Positions 17,672 through 27,060 are shown, numbered from the stretch's first letter. The stretch is 64,000 bases of DNA from Streptococcus oricebi (GCF_017883985.1 NZ_PRDG01000003.1:214656-278655); one strand, 5' to 3'. Numbers and translations are program-made. Notes: generated from the letters alone by a model not told the origin.

Positions 17672-19132
17672 CTAGGCCAGGGCTAGACTAACAAAATTCA
17701 GGATAAAGAGGGCATCTAAAACCCAGATAATTGGGTGGACTTCCTTGGCCTGGCCTTTAAAGGTCTTAACCAAGGCATAGAAGATAAAACCAGCAGCAAT
17801 CCCATGAGTAATGCTATAGCTCAAGCCCATAAAAATAGAAGTGAAGAAAGCTGGAATAGCTTCTGCCATATCGTCCCAGCGGATATTTCGCATGCTGGCC
17901 AGCATCATAATTCCTACAATAATCAAAATAGGGGCCACCGCCACAGTCGGTACAATGGCTAAGAGGGGGCTAAACAAGCTAGCAAGGGCAAAGAGAAGGG
18001 CCACAACTAGGGCAGTCAAACCAGTCCGCCCACCAGCTTCAATCCCAGCAGCACTTTCCACATAGGTGGTCACATTAGAGGTCCCAGCAATGGCACCAAC
18101 CGTTGTCCCTACCATATCAGAAAAGAGGGCCTTATCCATCTTGGTTTGGAGGCCAGATGAGTCCTTGGCCGCTTCTTCGTCAGCAATGTTGAAAATCCCA
18201 GCCTTGCGCCCTGTCGAAATCAAGGTCCCGATATTATCGAAAATATCTGTCAAAGAAAAGGCTAAAATAGCTAACAAGACCTCGGGAATGCGGGCAGGAT
18301 TAGCAAAAAGGGAACCTAAGCCCTTGCTACCCAAGGCTGATCCAAAAATCTTGCCCAAATCTTTAACAGCTGCCCCTAGGTTGTTAGAGGCAAAATTGAT
18401 GGTAGATAGGTTGACCACACCAGTTGCCAAAGCTAGGAGAGTAGTTGCAATGATGGAAAGAATAATCCCTCCCCGAATCTTTTTCAAAACGAAGAAAACG
18501 GTGATGATGATCCCAAAGAGGGCCACCAAGACCGCAGGATTATTAAAGTCTACCAAGCCGGGAGTAGCCATCCCATTGGCTGTAATAGCTGCCTGGGCCT
18601 GATCGGCCCCCTTACCTGCTACTGTATAAGTACCCGGATCGATGGAAAACTTCAATAGCCCCGCCTTTTTAATCCCGATATAGGCCAGAAAAATCCCGAT
18701 TCCCCCAGAAATAGCGTATTGGAGACTTTCAGGAATGGCATGGATAATCACCTTACGAATCTTGGTCAGAGTGACAATGATACTGATAATCCCACAGAGA
18801 AAGACCATGGCTAGCGCCTCCTGCCAACTATAGCCTAGGGCAAAGACGACTGTATAAGTGAAGAAAGCATTGAGCCCCATACCTGGCGCCTGCGCATAGG
18901 GAATATTGGCATAAAAGGCCATCATCAGCGTTCCAGCTACTGTACCAATAATGGTTGCCAAAAAGACTCCCTGGGCCGGCATGCCTGTCTGACTCAGCAT
19001 TTCCGGATTAACAAAGAGAATGTAACTCATGGCAAAAAAGGTGGTCAGACCTGCCAAAATCTCTGTCCGCAGGTTGGTGCCATTCTCCTCAAGCTTAAAT
19101 AGTTTGTTCATTTTGGATAAAAATCTCCTCAT
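17672..19132 (-). CDS. NCS2-family purine (hypoxanthine/guanine-type) permease
   Basis: A 486-residue membrane transporter with about 12-13 transmembrane segments. It begins MNKLFKLEENGTNLRTEILAGLTTFFAMSYILFVNP in parts and holds PYAQAPGMGLNAFFTYTVV, typical of the AzgA/PbuG branch of the NCS2 family. The GTSNVTTYVESAAGIEAGGRTGLTA block is also characteristic. Probably imports hypoxanthine/guanine or adenine by proton symport. The first residues MRRFLSK may not be translated; MNKLFK at residue 8 is an alternative start. The leader has a strong promoter and PurBox-like sites. Confidence 0.9.
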   Translation of the reverse strand: MRRFLSKMNKLFKLEENGTNLRTEILAGLTTFFAMSYILFVNPEMLSQTGMPAQGVFLATIIGTVAGTLMMAFYANIPYAQAPGMGLNAFFTYTVVFALGYSWQEALAMVFLCGIISIIVTLTKIRKVIIHAIPESLQYAISGGIGIFLAYIGIKKAGLLKFSIDPGTYTVAGKGADQAQAAITANGMATPGLVDFNNPAVLVALFGIIITVFFVLKKIRGGIILSIIATTLLALATGVVNLSTINFASNNLGAAVKDLGKIFGSALGSKGLGSLFANPARIPEVLLAILAFSLTDIFDNIGTLISTGRKAGIFNIADEEAAKDSSGLQTKMDKALFSDMVGTTVGAIAGTSNVTTYVESAAGIEAGGRTGLTALVVALLFALASLFSPLLAIVPTVAVAPILIIVGIMMLASMRNIRWDDMAEAIPAFFTSIFMGLSYSITHGIAAGFIFYALVKTFKGQAKEVHPIIWVLDALFILNFVSLALA

Positions 19133-19142
19133 TTCTCATTTA

Positions 19143-19208
19143 AAGTCCGTTTTTAAAAGAATTTACGAACGATAGTATGATTATAATAAAAAACATTCAC
19201 TTTTTCAA
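19143..19208 (-). promoter_or_regulatory. Purine permease promoter with PurBox-like sites
   Basis: The minus-strand promoter is TTGAAA (19203-19208), 17 bp and TATAAT (19180-19185). Just downstream lie two opposed CGAAC-type boxes: ATTTACGAACGAT on the plus strand (19161-19173) and AAAAACGGACTTT on the minus strand (about 19143-19155). These are similar to the AWWWCCGAACWWT PurBox bound by PurR. I saw no guanine riboswitch. Confidence 0.4.
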
Positions 19209-19429
19209 GCTATGCTTCTTATCTTTTTATTCTCTTATACCTTTTTGACACCAAGTACCGAAAAAAGGAAGCAATAAAATCTTAGTCTAAACCCAGACCT
19301 TTTACCAGGCCTAGCTAGAGTTGCCTGGATGGAATCAGTCTTCTTTGGGGACAAGGGCCGGCTTTACTTGTGCATTTAAGCTGAATTCTGTTATAATAGA
19401 AAGCACGAAACCATAGGAAAGAGGTTGAC

Positions 19430-20242
19430 ATGACAAAAAAAGTAATCGCCTTAGACTTAGACGGAACCCTGCTAAATTCTGATAGCCAGCTCTCCGACTT
19501 TACTAAGGAAACCATTAAAAAAATTAGTCAAAAAGGCCATAAGGTTGTCATCACCACTGGCCGCCCCTACCGGATGGCTCTGGAATTTTATCAGGAATTA
19601 GAGCTCCATACTCCCATGATTAACTTCAATGGCTCCCTGACCCATATCCCTGGAAAAAACTGGAAATTTGAACAGTCTGTCACCCTAGACAAGGCCTATT
19701 TACTAGATATGGTCAAGCGAGAAGAAGAGATTGAGGCCGACTTTGTGGCCGGTGAATATCGCAAAAAGTTTTATATCACCAATCCCAATGAAAAAGTAGC
19801 CGACCCCAAACTCTTCGGCATGGAGTCTTTTGTTCCTGAGCACCGCTTTCAGTCTCACCTAGTCACCAAGGACCCCAATGCTATTCTGCTCCAAACCAGG
19901 GTCCATGATAAGTATGCCCTGGCTGAGGATTTAAGGGCCTTCTACCAAGAAGAATTGGCCATCAATACCTGGGGTGGCCCGCTCAACATTCTAGAGTGCT
20001 CCCATAAGGGAGTCAACAAGGCCTTTGCCCTCAACTACCTCTTAAATAGTCTCAATCTCAGTCGCCAGGATTTGATTGCCTTTGGGGATGAACAAAACGA
20101 TACAGAGATGCTAGACTTTGCAGGCCTAGGCTATGCCATGAAAAATGCCAATCCTGAACTCTTGCCCCATGCTGATAGGCAGTTAAGTCTGACCAATGAC
20201 CAAGATGGGGTAGCCCATGAATTAGAAAATCTCTTCCTATAA
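19430..20242 (+). CDS. Cof-type HAD-IIB hydrolase (sugar-phosphatase-like)
   Basis: A 270-residue cytoplasmic phosphatase of the Cof/YidA group: motif I ALDLDGTLLNSDSQLSDFT at about 7-25 with the nucleophile DLDGT, motif II VITTGRP near 40-46, and motif IV IAFGDEQNDTEMLDFAG near 216-232. Substrate not predictable from sequence. Preceded by an extended -10 promoter (TGTTATAAT near 19391-19399) and a GAGG ribosome site. Followed by a terminator at 20256-20285. Confidence 0.92.
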   Translation: MTKKVIALDLDGTLLNSDSQLSDFTKETIKKISQKGHKVVITTGRPYRMALEFYQELELHTPMINFNGSLTHIPGKNWKFEQSVTLDKAYLLDMVKREEEIEADFVAGEYRKKFYITNPNEKVADPKLFGMESFVPEHRFQSHLVTKDPNAILLQTRVHDKYALAEDLRAFYQEELAINTWGGPLNILECSHKGVNKAFALNYLLNSLNLSRQDLIAFGDEQNDTEMLDFAGLGYAMKNANPELLPHADRQLSLTNDQDGVAHELENLFL

Positions 20243-20255
20243 AAATAGACAGTTT

Positions 20256-20286
20256 ATCGAACTCTGTTAGGGTTCGATTTTTTTGT
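20256..20286 (+). terminator. Terminator of the HAD gene
   Basis: ATCGAAC and GTTCGAT pair around TCTGTTAGG, followed by TTTTTTG. Confidence 0.8.
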
Positions 20287-20388
20287 CTATCCACTCCAGT
20301 TATCGACTTCCAAAAAGCTTGATTTAACAGGCTTTTCAAGGTTCTGATTTTTGTTTAACTAGTTAATTATATTTTCAGAGACTTTTCT

Positions 20389-20425
20389 GTAAGCGCTTGT
20401 AATGACCGAAAGTTTGTGATATAAT
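20389..20425 (+). promoter_or_regulatory. adhP promoter with cre site
   Basis: TGTAAGCGCTTGTA at 20389-20402 fits the CcpA cre consensus with one mismatch. It overlaps the -35 TTGTAA (20398-20403), which is followed after 16 bp by TATAAT (20420-20425). Confidence 0.6.
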
Positions 20426-20467
20426 TAACATAATTAAAATCATTAAAATACTTAGGAGGAACTAGCT

Positions 20468-21490
20468 ATGAAAGCTGTTGTTGTTAATCCTCAAAGTTCT
20501 GGTGTAGAACTAGTGGACAAGGACATTCGACCCCTGGAAAGTGGAGAAGCCCTAGTCCAAATCGAATATTGTGGCGTCTGTCATACCGACCTCCATGTTG
20601 CCCATGGTGATTTCGGTCAGGTTCCTGGCCGAACTCTGGGACATGAAGGAATTGGAATCGTCAAGGAACTAGCTCCCGATGTCAAGAGTCTCAAGCTAGG
20701 AGATCGGGTCAGCGTGGCCTGGTTTTTTGAGGGCTGTGGCCACTGCGAATACTGTACGACCGGCCGCGAGACTCTCTGTCGCTCTGTGAAAAACGCCGGC
20801 TACTCTGTCGATGGAGGCATGGCCGAAGAGTGTATCGTTACCGCAGACTATGCAGTCAAGGTCCCTGACCAGCTAGACCCAGCCCAGGCTTCTTCTATTA
20901 CCTGCGCTGGTGTAACCACCTACAAGGCCATTAAGGAGGCCCAGGCCCAACCTGGCCAATGGATTGTTATCTATGGGGCAGGAGGACTTGGTAATCTGGC
21001 TGTCCAATACGCTAAAAAGGTCTTTAATGCCCATGTTGTCGCTGTTGACATCAATCAGGATAAACTGGACTTAGCCAAGGAAGTGGGAGCCGACTTGGTC
21101 ATCAATGCCCAAGAAGTTGAGGATGTTCCAGGTCTGATTCAAGAAAAGACAGGGGGTGCCCACTCTGCTGTGGTGACTGCCGTCTCCAAGGTTGCTTTCA
21201 ATCAAGCAGTGGATAGCGTTCGTGCTGGTGGTCGTGTGGTTGCTGTCGGCCTACCATCTGAAATGATGGAGTTAAGTATCGTCAAGACCGTTCTAGATGG
21301 TATCCAGGTCATCGGTTCTCTGGTCGGTACTCGTAAAGATCTAGAAGAAGCCTTCCAGTTTGGAGCTGAAGGTCTGGTTGTTCCAGTCGTTCAAAAACGA
21401 CCTATCGAGGATGCCACTGCTATCTTTGATGAAATGGCCGCAGGGCAAATTCAAGGCCGGATGGTACTCGACTTTAGCCAGGGCCACTAG
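20468..21490 (+). CDS. adhP: Zinc-dependent alcohol dehydrogenase
   Basis: A 340-residue medium-chain dehydrogenase that reduces acetaldehyde to ethanol with NADH (or the reverse). Catalytic-zinc ligands are in [10 protein letters not shown] (about 36-45) and GHEGIG (about 59-64). The structural-zinc cysteines lie in [16 protein letters not shown] (about 90-105). The Rossmann [13 protein letters not shown] lies near 172-184. AGGAGG precedes the ATG. The upstream cre suggests carbon catabolite control. Confidence 0.93.
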   Translation: MKAVVVNPQSSGVELVDKDIRPLESGEALVQIEYCGVCHTDLHVAHGDFGQVPGRTLGHEGIGIVKELAPDVKSLKLGDRVSVAWFFEGCGHCEYCTTGRETLCRSVKNAGYSVDGGMAEECIVTADYAVKVPDQLDPAQASSITCAGVTTYKAIKEAQAQPGQWIVIYGAGGLGNLAVQYAKKVFNAHVVAVDINQDKLDLAKEVGADLVINAQEVEDVPGLIQEKTGGAHSAVVTAVSKVAFNQAVDSVRAGGRVVAVGLPSEMMELSIVKTVLDGIQVIGSLVGTRKDLEEAFQFGAEGLVVPVVQKRPIEDATAIFDEMAAGQIQGRMVLDFSQGH

Positions 21491-21553
21491 TCTCCTAGTC
21501 ACTTGGAGGACGTCTATAACCTAGACGAATATTCTCATATTTGAAAATTTTAC

Positions 21554-21581
21554 TTGAAATTTTCTAGATTTATGGTATAAT
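21554..21581 (+). promoter_or_regulatory. Promoter of a candidate small RNA
   Basis: TTGAAA (21554-21559), a 16 bp spacer and TATAAT (21576-21581). TTGAAAATTTTAC, starting near 21541, is repeated imperfectly as TTGAAATTTTC at the -35 position. Confidence 0.55.
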
Positions 21582-21587
21582 GAAGTA

Positions 21588-21664
21588 TAGTTAATAAAAA
21601 TTAGTGCCATACTTATTAACCTTATCTTGATTGAAGCCCAGTCCTATGATTGGGCTTTTTGTTT
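21588..21664 (+). ncRNA. Candidate ~77-nt small RNA upstream of manL
   Basis: A promoter is followed by two hairpins and a terminator, with no reading frame. Hairpin 1 is GTTAATAA (21590-21597) with TTATTAAC (21613-21620), a perfect 8 bp stem. Hairpin 2 is AAGCCCA (21634-21640) with TGGGCTT (21651-21657), followed by a T-run. The man promoter starts about 40 bp later, so this is a separate short transcript or an attenuated leader. Confidence 0.5.
21634..21664 (+). terminator. Terminator of the candidate small RNA
   Basis: AAGCCCA-GTCCTATGAT-TGGGCTTTTTG. Confidence 0.75.
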
Positions 21665-21705
21665 TGCTATTTTTTGAAGGTTTTTGCTTTTTTCTGATAG
21701 CGGAC

Positions 21706-21734
21706 TTGATTTTTTCATGAAAACGTTTTATAAT
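21706..21734 (+). promoter_or_regulatory. man operon promoter with overlapping cre
   Basis: TTGATT (21706-21711), 17 bp and TATAAT (21729-21734). TGAAAACGTTTTA at 21718-21730 is an excellent cre that covers the spacer and the -10, consistent with CcpA repression. Confidence 0.7.
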
Positions 21735-21795
21735 AAGATAGTCTTAAATTTTACTTAAAATTAAGCCAAACAATAAAAAAGGAGGAATGTCAATA

Positions 21796-22788
21796 ATGAG
21801 TATCGGAATCATTATTGCAAGCCATGGTGAATTTGCCGCTGGTATTCATCAATCAGGATCCATGATTTTTGGCGAACAAGAAAAAGTTCAAGTTGTAACT
21901 TTTATGCCGAATGAAGGACCTGATGATCTCTATGCCAAATTCAATGACGCTGTGGCTGCTTTTGACGCAGAAGACGAAGTTTTAGTCTTGGCTGACTTGT
22001 GGAGTGGCTCTCCCTTCAACCAGGCTAGTCGTGTCATGGGCGAAAACCCTGAGCGCAAATTCGCCATTATTACCGGCTTGAATCTACCTATGCTGATTCA
22101 AGCCTATACAGAAAGAATGATGGATGCCACAGCAGGTGTTGATGCTGTTGTTGCAAACATTATTAAGGAAGCCAAAGAAGGGGTCAAGGCCCTGCCAGAG
22201 GAGTTAAATCCTGCGGACGAAACAGCGCCTGCAGCAGCTGCTGCCCCTGTGAGCCAAGCTGCTATCCCAGAGGGAACTGTCATTGGCGACGGCAAGTTGA
22301 AAATCAATCTTGCTCGTCTGGATACCCGGCTCCTACATGGTCAAGTCGCAACTGCCTGGACGCCTGATTCTAAGGCAGATCGGATTATCGTTGCTTCTGA
22401 CTCAGTTTCTCAAGATGAACTACGTAAGGAACTAATCAAACAAGCGGCACCAGGAAATGTCAAGGCTAATGTTGTCCCAATCGACAAACTAATCGCTGTT
22501 TCTAAGGACCCTCGTTTCGGAAACACTCATGCCCTCATCTTGTTTGAAACTCCTCAAGACGCTCTCAGAGCCATTGAAGGGGGAGTAGAAATCAAGACCC
22601 TCAATGTTGGCTCCATGGCTCACTCAACTGGGAAAACTATGGTCAACAACGTTCTGTCTATGGACAAGGAAGACGTTGCTACATTTGAGAAAATGCGCGA
22701 TCTAGGAGTTGAATTTGACGTCCGTAAAGTGCCAAATGACTCCAAGAAAGATTTGTTTGACTTAATTAAAAAAGCTAACGTTCAATAA
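21796..22788 (+). CDS. manL: Mannose/glucose PTS component IIAB (ManL)
   Basis: A 330-residue fusion of IIA-Man and IIB-Man. The IIA domain (about 1-135) has the phospho-histidine in [16 protein letters not shown] (His10). An Ala/Pro-rich linker (about 140-165) leads to the IIB domain with [13 protein letters not shown] (phospho-His near 184). It phosphorylates glucose, mannose, glucosamine and GlcNAc during uptake and is a central carbon-control signal in oral streptococci. Start: ATG 21796 lies 10 bp after GGAGG and matches ManL N-termini; ATG 21787 is only 1-2 bp from the GGAGG. Confidence 0.95.
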   Translation: MSIGIIIASHGEFAAGIHQSGSMIFGEQEKVQVVTFMPNEGPDDLYAKFNDAVAAFDAEDEVLVLADLWSGSPFNQASRVMGENPERKFAIITGLNLPMLIQAYTERMMDATAGVDAVVANIIKEAKEGVKALPEELNPADETAPAAAAAPVSQAAIPEGTVIGDGKLKINLARLDTRLLHGQVATAWTPDSKADRIIVASDSVSQDELRKELIKQAAPGNVKANVVPIDKLIAVSKDPRFGNTHALILFETPQDALRAIEGGVEIKTLNVGSMAHSTGKTMVNNVLSMDKEDVATFEKMRDLGVEFDVRKVPNDSKKDLFDLIKKANVQ

Positions 22789-22789
22789 A

Positions 22790-23370
22790 AAATGAGCCTC
22801 GTGCTCTCTAGATAAACGATACTTAAGCTAGCGCCGAGCATAGAAAATTTTCATCGAAATTTTCGTTCAGTAGCAAGGAGGTTTACCTCCAGATATTGAT
22901 TGCGTCTGCCAAGGGGCTTTGTATCTTGTTAATTGAACACGCCCTAAAATCCTAGTAAAAAGTTCGCAAGCTAAAAACTGGTGAATATCTAAACGCAGTA
23001 GCTGACTGCCAGTTGTCGGCGTCACCAAGTGACTTGTCACCAGTCTAGTCAGCCTTGCAGGGGTCTCACTAGGGACTTGCAAGCAAGTCCAGTTCGGCCG
23101 CCTATTTTTATACGGATTTCTTAACGCCCTTTGTATCTTATGAATTGAACACGCCCCAAAAACTTTGAAAAAAAGATAAATACTCCTAGGAGCTAGGGCT
23201 CCGTCGTCGTATTCCCTATTTTTTCTTCGTTTTCTTAACGGGCTTTGTATCTTATTTAATTGAACTCGAGCTAAAAGCTGCGGAAAAAAGATAGATTTCC
23301 TTGTGTGCGAGCACACAGCGTCAATCTCCTATTTTTCTCTTGCTTTTTACACGCTCTCGTATCTTATGAA
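22790..23370. repeat. Intergenic repeat array between manL and manM
   Basis: About 590 bp without a credible gene. A core of the form GGGCTTTGTATCTTAT followed by AATTGAACACGCCC recurs at about 22912-22947, 23121-23160 and 23234-23275, with a partial copy (CTCTCGTATCTTATGAA) at 23354-23370. Each core is preceded by CCTATTTTT...TTCTTAAC and followed by AAAA-rich DNA; copy spacing is about 210, 113 and 112 bp. The DNA between the cores varies and holds hairpins such as GTGTGCGAGCACAC. A degenerate copy may start near 22800. The only long frame here (minus strand, 22867-23316) is Arg/Lys-rich repeat translation. Confidence 0.75.
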
Positions 23371-23381
23371 AGGATTGAAAC

Positions 23382-24185
23382 ATGTCAATTATCTCTATTG
23401 TTTTAGTGGTTTTTGTTGCCTTTCTTGCTGGTCTTGAAGGAATTTTGGACCAGTGGCAATTTCACCAACCACTCGTTGCTTGTACCTTGATTGGTCTGGT
23501 AACTGGTAACCTCACAGCGGGTATCATGCTGGGTGGTTCCCTCCAAATGATTGCTCTAGGTTGGGCTAATATCGGGGCTGCCGTAGCGCCCGATGCTGCT
23601 CTTGCTTCTGTCGCTGCTGCCATCATCTTAGTCAAGGGTGGCGACTTTACAGCCAAAGGAATTTCAGTCGCTCAAGGTGTCGCTATTCCTCTTGCGGTTG
23701 CTGGTCTCTTCCTCACTATGATTGTCCGGACCCTGTCAGTTGGTCTGGTCCATACTGCTGATGCTGCTGCTAAAAATGGAAATATCCGAGGAGTTGAGCG
23801 TGCTCACTTTATCGCCCTTCTCCTTCAAGGTCTGCGGATTGCCGTTCCTGCAGCCCTTCTCTTAATGGTCCCAACTTCTGCTGTTCAAGCAGCTCTTGAA
23901 GCTATGCCAGCTTGGCTATCTGACGGTATGGCTATCGGTGGGGGTATGGTTGTAGCCGTTGGTTACGCTATGGTTATCAATATGATGGCAACCCGCGAAG
24001 TATGGCCTTTCTTTGCTATCGGTTTCGCCCTTGCTGCTGTAACTGACCTTACTTTGATTGCCTTTGGTGCTATTGGTGTCGCTATCGCTCTTATCTACCT
24101 CAACCTTTCTAAAAAAGGCGGCAATGGTGGTGGCGGCGGTGCCACATCTAATGATCCAATCGGCGATATTCTAGAAGACTATTAA
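23382..24185 (+). CDS. manM: Mannose PTS component IIC (ManM)
   Basis: A 267-residue membrane subunit of the mannose-family PTS with about seven or eight hydrophobic segments. It begins MSIISIVLVVFVAFLAGLEGILDQWQFHQPLVACTLIG in parts, typical of IIC-Man. Residues GGSLQMIALGWANIGAAVAPD (about 50-70, in parts) form the conserved substrate region. Glycine-rich C-terminal linker GGNGGGGGA near 247-255. Forms the channel with ManN. Separated from manL by the repeat array, unlike the usual short gap, but downstream genes are tightly spaced. Confidence 0.94.
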   Translation: MSIISIVLVVFVAFLAGLEGILDQWQFHQPLVACTLIGLVTGNLTAGIMLGGSLQMIALGWANIGAAVAPDAALASVAAAIILVKGGDFTAKGISVAQGVAIPLAVAGLFLTMIVRTLSVGLVHTADAAAKNGNIRGVERAHFIALLLQGLRIAVPAALLLMVPTSAVQAALEAMPAWLSDGMAIGGGMVVAVGYAMVINMMATREVWPFFAIGFALAAVTDLTLIAFGAIGVAIALIYLNLSKKGGNGGGGGATSNDPIGDILEDY

Positions 24186-24201
24186 GAAAGGGGACTCTAT
24201 C

Positions 24202-25113
24202 ATGACTGAAAAAATTCAATTAAGTAAAGCAGACCGTCAAAAGGTTTGGCTACGTTCCACTTTCTTGCAAGGTTCTTGGAACTATGAGCGGATGCAAAAC
24301 TTGGGTTGGGCCTACTCACTTATCCCAGCCATCAAAAAACTCTACACTAGTAAAGAAGATCAAGCTGCTGCTCTTGAGCGCCACCTAGAATTCTTCAACA
24401 CCCACCCTTATGTAGCAGCTCCTATTATGGGGGTTACCTTGGCTCTGGAAGAAGAAAAAGCCAACGGGGCAGATATTGATGATGCTGCTATCCAAGGGGT
24501 TAAAATCGGAATGATGGGACCTCTTGCCGGTATCGGTGACCCTGTCTTCTGGTTCACTGTTCGTCCAATCCTTGGGGCTCTTGGGGCTTCCCTGGCACAA
24601 AACGGTAATATCCTTGGTCCAATTCTCTTCTTCGTTCTTTGGAATGCTATCCGGATGGGCTTCCTCTGGTACACTCAGGAAATTGGTTACAAGGCTGGTT
24701 CTGAAATTACCAAAGATATGTCCGGTGGTATCCTTCAAGATATTACTAAAGGGGCTTCTATCCTGGGAATGTTTATCCTAGCAGTCCTAGTTGAACGCTG
24801 GGTATCAATCAAGTTTGTCTTTAACGTGTCTAGTGTACAATTAGATGAGAAAGCCTACATCCACTGGGACAAGCTTCCAGATGGAGCTAAAGGTATCCAA
24901 GAAGCTTTCAAGCAAGTCGGAGAGGGGCTTTCACAAACACCGCAAAAGGTTACTAGTTTCCAACAAAACTTGGACTCACTTATTCCAGGTTTAATGGGCC
25001 TATTACTCACCTTCCTCTGCATGTGGTTGCTAAAGAAAAAAGTTTCACCAATTACAATCATTATCGGACTCTTCATCGTGGGTATCCTAGCTCACGTGGC
25101 TGGTCTCATGTAA
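24202..25113 (+). CDS. manN: Mannose PTS component IID (ManN)
   Basis: A 303-residue membrane subunit of the mannose PTS, also the usual receptor for class IIa bacteriocins together with IIC. Characteristic: RSTFLQGSWNYERMQNLGW (about 14-32), FFNTHPYVAAPIMGVTLALEE, GPLAGIGDPVFWFT and a hydrophobic C-terminus with two or three segments. Starts 16 bp after manM with GGGG/AAAGGGG ribosome site. Confidence 0.95.
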   Translation: MTEKIQLSKADRQKVWLRSTFLQGSWNYERMQNLGWAYSLIPAIKKLYTSKEDQAAALERHLEFFNTHPYVAAPIMGVTLALEEEKANGADIDDAAIQGVKIGMMGPLAGIGDPVFWFTVRPILGALGASLAQNGNILGPILFFVLWNAIRMGFLWYTQEIGYKAGSEITKDMSGGILQDITKGASILGMFILAVLVERWVSIKFVFNVSSVQLDEKAYIHWDKLPDGAKGIQEAFKQVGEGLSQTPQKVTSFQQNLDSLIPGLMGLLLTFLCMWLLKKKVSPITIIIGLFIVGILAHVAGLM

Positions 25114-25120
25114 AAACAAA

Positions 25121-25146
25121 AGAAGGTTTCGGCCTTCTTTTTATTA
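25121..25146 (+). terminator. Terminator of manLMN
   Basis: AGAAGG-TTTC-GGCCTTCTTTTTATT. Confidence 0.8.
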
Positions 25147-25182
25147 TGGTATAATAGGGTCAATGAGAGTAAGGAGCTAGTT

Positions 25183-25557
25183 ATGGCACAATCGCAAAAT
25201 AAAAAAGTTGAATTTCAAACGACCGGCGTTTCCTATCTGGGACTGGGAAATAAGGTTGGTAAATTTCTATTGGGAGATCGCGCAATCGAATTTTACGCCG
25301 ACAGAAACGTCGAAGACTATGTGCAAATCCCCTGGATTAGCATCGAAAAAATCGGGGCCAACGTCTCGGGCAAGAAAATTAGTCGGCATTTTGAAATTTA
25401 CACGGACAAAGGGCGCTTTCTCTTTGCCTCCAAGGACGCTGGCAAGATTTTAAAAATCGCGAGAGAACATGTCGGCAATGAAAAGGTGGTTAAGCTACCA
25501 ACCCTCCTCCAAATGATTGGACGCTTTTTTAAAAATTTATTTGCAAAAAAAGCCTAA
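25183..25557 (+). CDS. manO: DUF956 family protein ManO
   Basis: A 124-residue cytoplasmic protein regularly encoded behind manLMN. It begins MAQSQNKKVEFQTTGVSYLG and contains VQIPWISIEKIGANVSGKKISRHFEI in parts, the DUF956 signature region. It lies beyond the manN terminator with TATAAT at about 25150, so it may have its own promoter. ManO is proposed to act as a regulatory partner of the mannose PTS; its mechanism is not settled. Confidence 0.88.
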   Translation: MAQSQNKKVEFQTTGVSYLGLGNKVGKFLLGDRAIEFYADRNVEDYVQIPWISIEKIGANVSGKKISRHFEIYTDKGRFLFASKDAGKILKIAREHVGNEKVVKLPTLLQMIGRFFKNLFAKKA

Positions 25558-25574
25558 GTAGGGTATAATCATAG

Positions 25575-25765
25575 CAACGGATAAGTAGATTTGGAACTCT
25601 TGTCAGAAAGTCTGCGGTTGCTGCGAGCAGATAGGGTGAAAAATTGAAATTCTACCGTTAATTACAACTAGATAAATAATTAAGTGCACTCCTGTGAAGT
25701 TGGATGGGACCGCGTTTGTTAGACGCTCCAACAATCAATAGGGGTGCTTTCATTTTTGATAAAAA
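25575..25765 (+). promoter_or_regulatory. Serine T-box riboswitch
   Basis: The leader of serS contains the T-box core TGGATGGGACCGCG (about 25701-25714) and a long stem I (AACGG near 25575 pairing with CCGTT near 25657). Stem I includes AGTA (5' side of the specifier loop) and GAAATTCTACC on the 3' side, where TCT (Ser) followed by A is the best specifier codon. GCACTCCT (25686-25693) can pair with AGGGGTGC ahead of TTTCATTTTT as the terminator. Uncharged tRNA-Ser should relieve termination. Confidence 0.8.
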
Positions 25766-25775
25766 GGAGAAGGCT

Positions 25776-27053
25776 ATGTTAGATTTAAAAAGAATACGGA
25801 CTGACTTTGAAGGGGTTGCTAAAAAATTGGCGACTAGAGGCGTTGAGGCTAGTGTACTGAATGAAATGAAGGACATTGATGCCAAACGCCGTGACTTGCT
25901 AGTCAAGGTTGAGCAACTCAAGGCGGAGCGCAATACAGTTTCGGCTGAAATTGCCCAGGCCAAGCGAAATAAAGAAAATGCTGACGAAAAAATCGCTGCC
26001 ATGCAAAAGTTGGCTGCCGAAGTCAAGGCCCTAGATGGTGAACTGGCTGAACTAGACGCCAAACTAACTGAATTTACCACTACCCTTCCCAATATTCCCC
26101 ACGACAGCGTTCCTGTCGGTGCTGATGAAGAGGATAATGTCGAAATTAGACGCTGGGGCCAACCACGCGCCTTTGACTTTGACATCAAGGCCCACTGGGA
26201 CCTGGGTGAGGACTTGGATATTCTAGACTGGGAACATGGTGCCAAGGTCACTGGTGCACGCTTTCTTTTCTATAAGGGCTTGGGTGCTCGACTAGAGCGG
26301 GCCCTCTATAACTTCATGCTAGATGAGCATGCCAAGGAAGGCTATACAGAGGTGATCCCTCCTTATATGGTGAACCATGACTCCATGTTTGGAACTGGCC
26401 AATATCCAAAATTCAAAGAAGATACCTTTGAGCTGGCTGATACAAACTTTGTCTTAATTCCAACCGCCGAGGTCCCCCTAACCAACTACTATCGGGATGA
26501 AATTATTGACGGCAAGGATCTACCTATCTACTTTACAGCTATGAGTCCTTCTTTCCGTTCAGAGGCAGGCTCTGCTGGCCGCGATACTCGTGGTCTCATT
26601 CGCCTGCACCAATTCCACAAGGTGGAAATGGTTAAATTTGCCAAAGCCGAAGAATCTTACGCAGAATTGGAAAAGATGACCGCCAATGCTGAAAATATCC
26701 TGCAAAAGCTGGGACTCCCTTACCGAGTTCTAGCCTTGTCAACTGGTGACATGGGCTTTTCTGCCGCTAAGACCTATGATTTGGAGGTCTGGATTCCAGC
26801 CCAAAACACCTATCGGGAAATCTCTAGCTGCTCTAATACCGAAGACTTCCAAGCAAGGCGGGCTCAAATTCGCTATCGGGACGAGGCCGATGGCAAGGTA
26901 AAACTAGCCCATACCTTGAACGGGTCTGGTCTGGCCGTTGGCCGGACAGTCGCAGCCATTCTTGAAAACTATCAAAATGAAGACGGGTCTGTTACCATTC
27001 CAGAAGTCCTCCGCCCCTATATGGGAGGCGTTAGCGTCATCAAGGCAGATTAA
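25776..27053 (+). CDS. serS: Seryl-tRNA synthetase
   Basis: A 425-residue class II synthetase: N-terminal coiled-coil arm that binds the tRNA-Ser variable arm (about 25-110), then the catalytic core with motif 2 [25 protein letters not shown] in parts (about 264-290) and motif 3 [16 protein letters not shown] near 380-395. The ATG at 25776 has AGGAG 8 bp upstream; the open frame extends to 25704 but that part is the T-box leader. Confidence 0.97.
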   Translation: MLDLKRIRTDFEGVAKKLATRGVEASVLNEMKDIDAKRRDLLVKVEQLKAERNTVSAEIAQAKRNKENADEKIAAMQKLAAEVKALDGELAELDAKLTEFTTTLPNIPHDSVPVGADEEDNVEIRRWGQPRAFDFDIKAHWDLGEDLDILDWEHGAKVTGARFLFYKGLGARLERALYNFMLDEHAKEGYTEVIPPYMVNHDSMFGTGQYPKFKEDTFELADTNFVLIPTAEVPLTNYYRDEIIDGKDLPIYFTAMSPSFRSEAGSAGRDTRGLIRLHQFHKVEMVKFAKAEESYAELEKMTANAENILQKLGLPYRVLALSTGDMGFSAAKTYDLEVWIPAQNTYREISSCSNTEDFQARRAQIRYRDEADGKVKLAHTLNGSGLAVGRTVAAILENYQNEDGSVTIPEVLRPYMGGVSVIKAD

Positions 27054-27060
27054 GATAGAC

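Noticed and set aside
18066..18602. 178-codon plus-strand frame inside the purine permease
   Set aside because: Antisense shadow of a membrane protein gene, with no ribosome site or promoter.
21588..21664. Riboswitch controlling manL
   Set aside because: The terminator is followed by an independent cre-controlled man promoter, and no known aptamer pattern is visible.
22867..23316. 149-codon open frame on the minus strand between manL and manM
   Set aside because: It is the translation of the intergenic repeat array, is rich in Arg/Lys, has no ribosome site and resembles no protein family.
22790..23370. CRISPR array
   Set aside because: Repeat units are far too long, unevenly spaced and degenerate, and there are no cas genes in the window.
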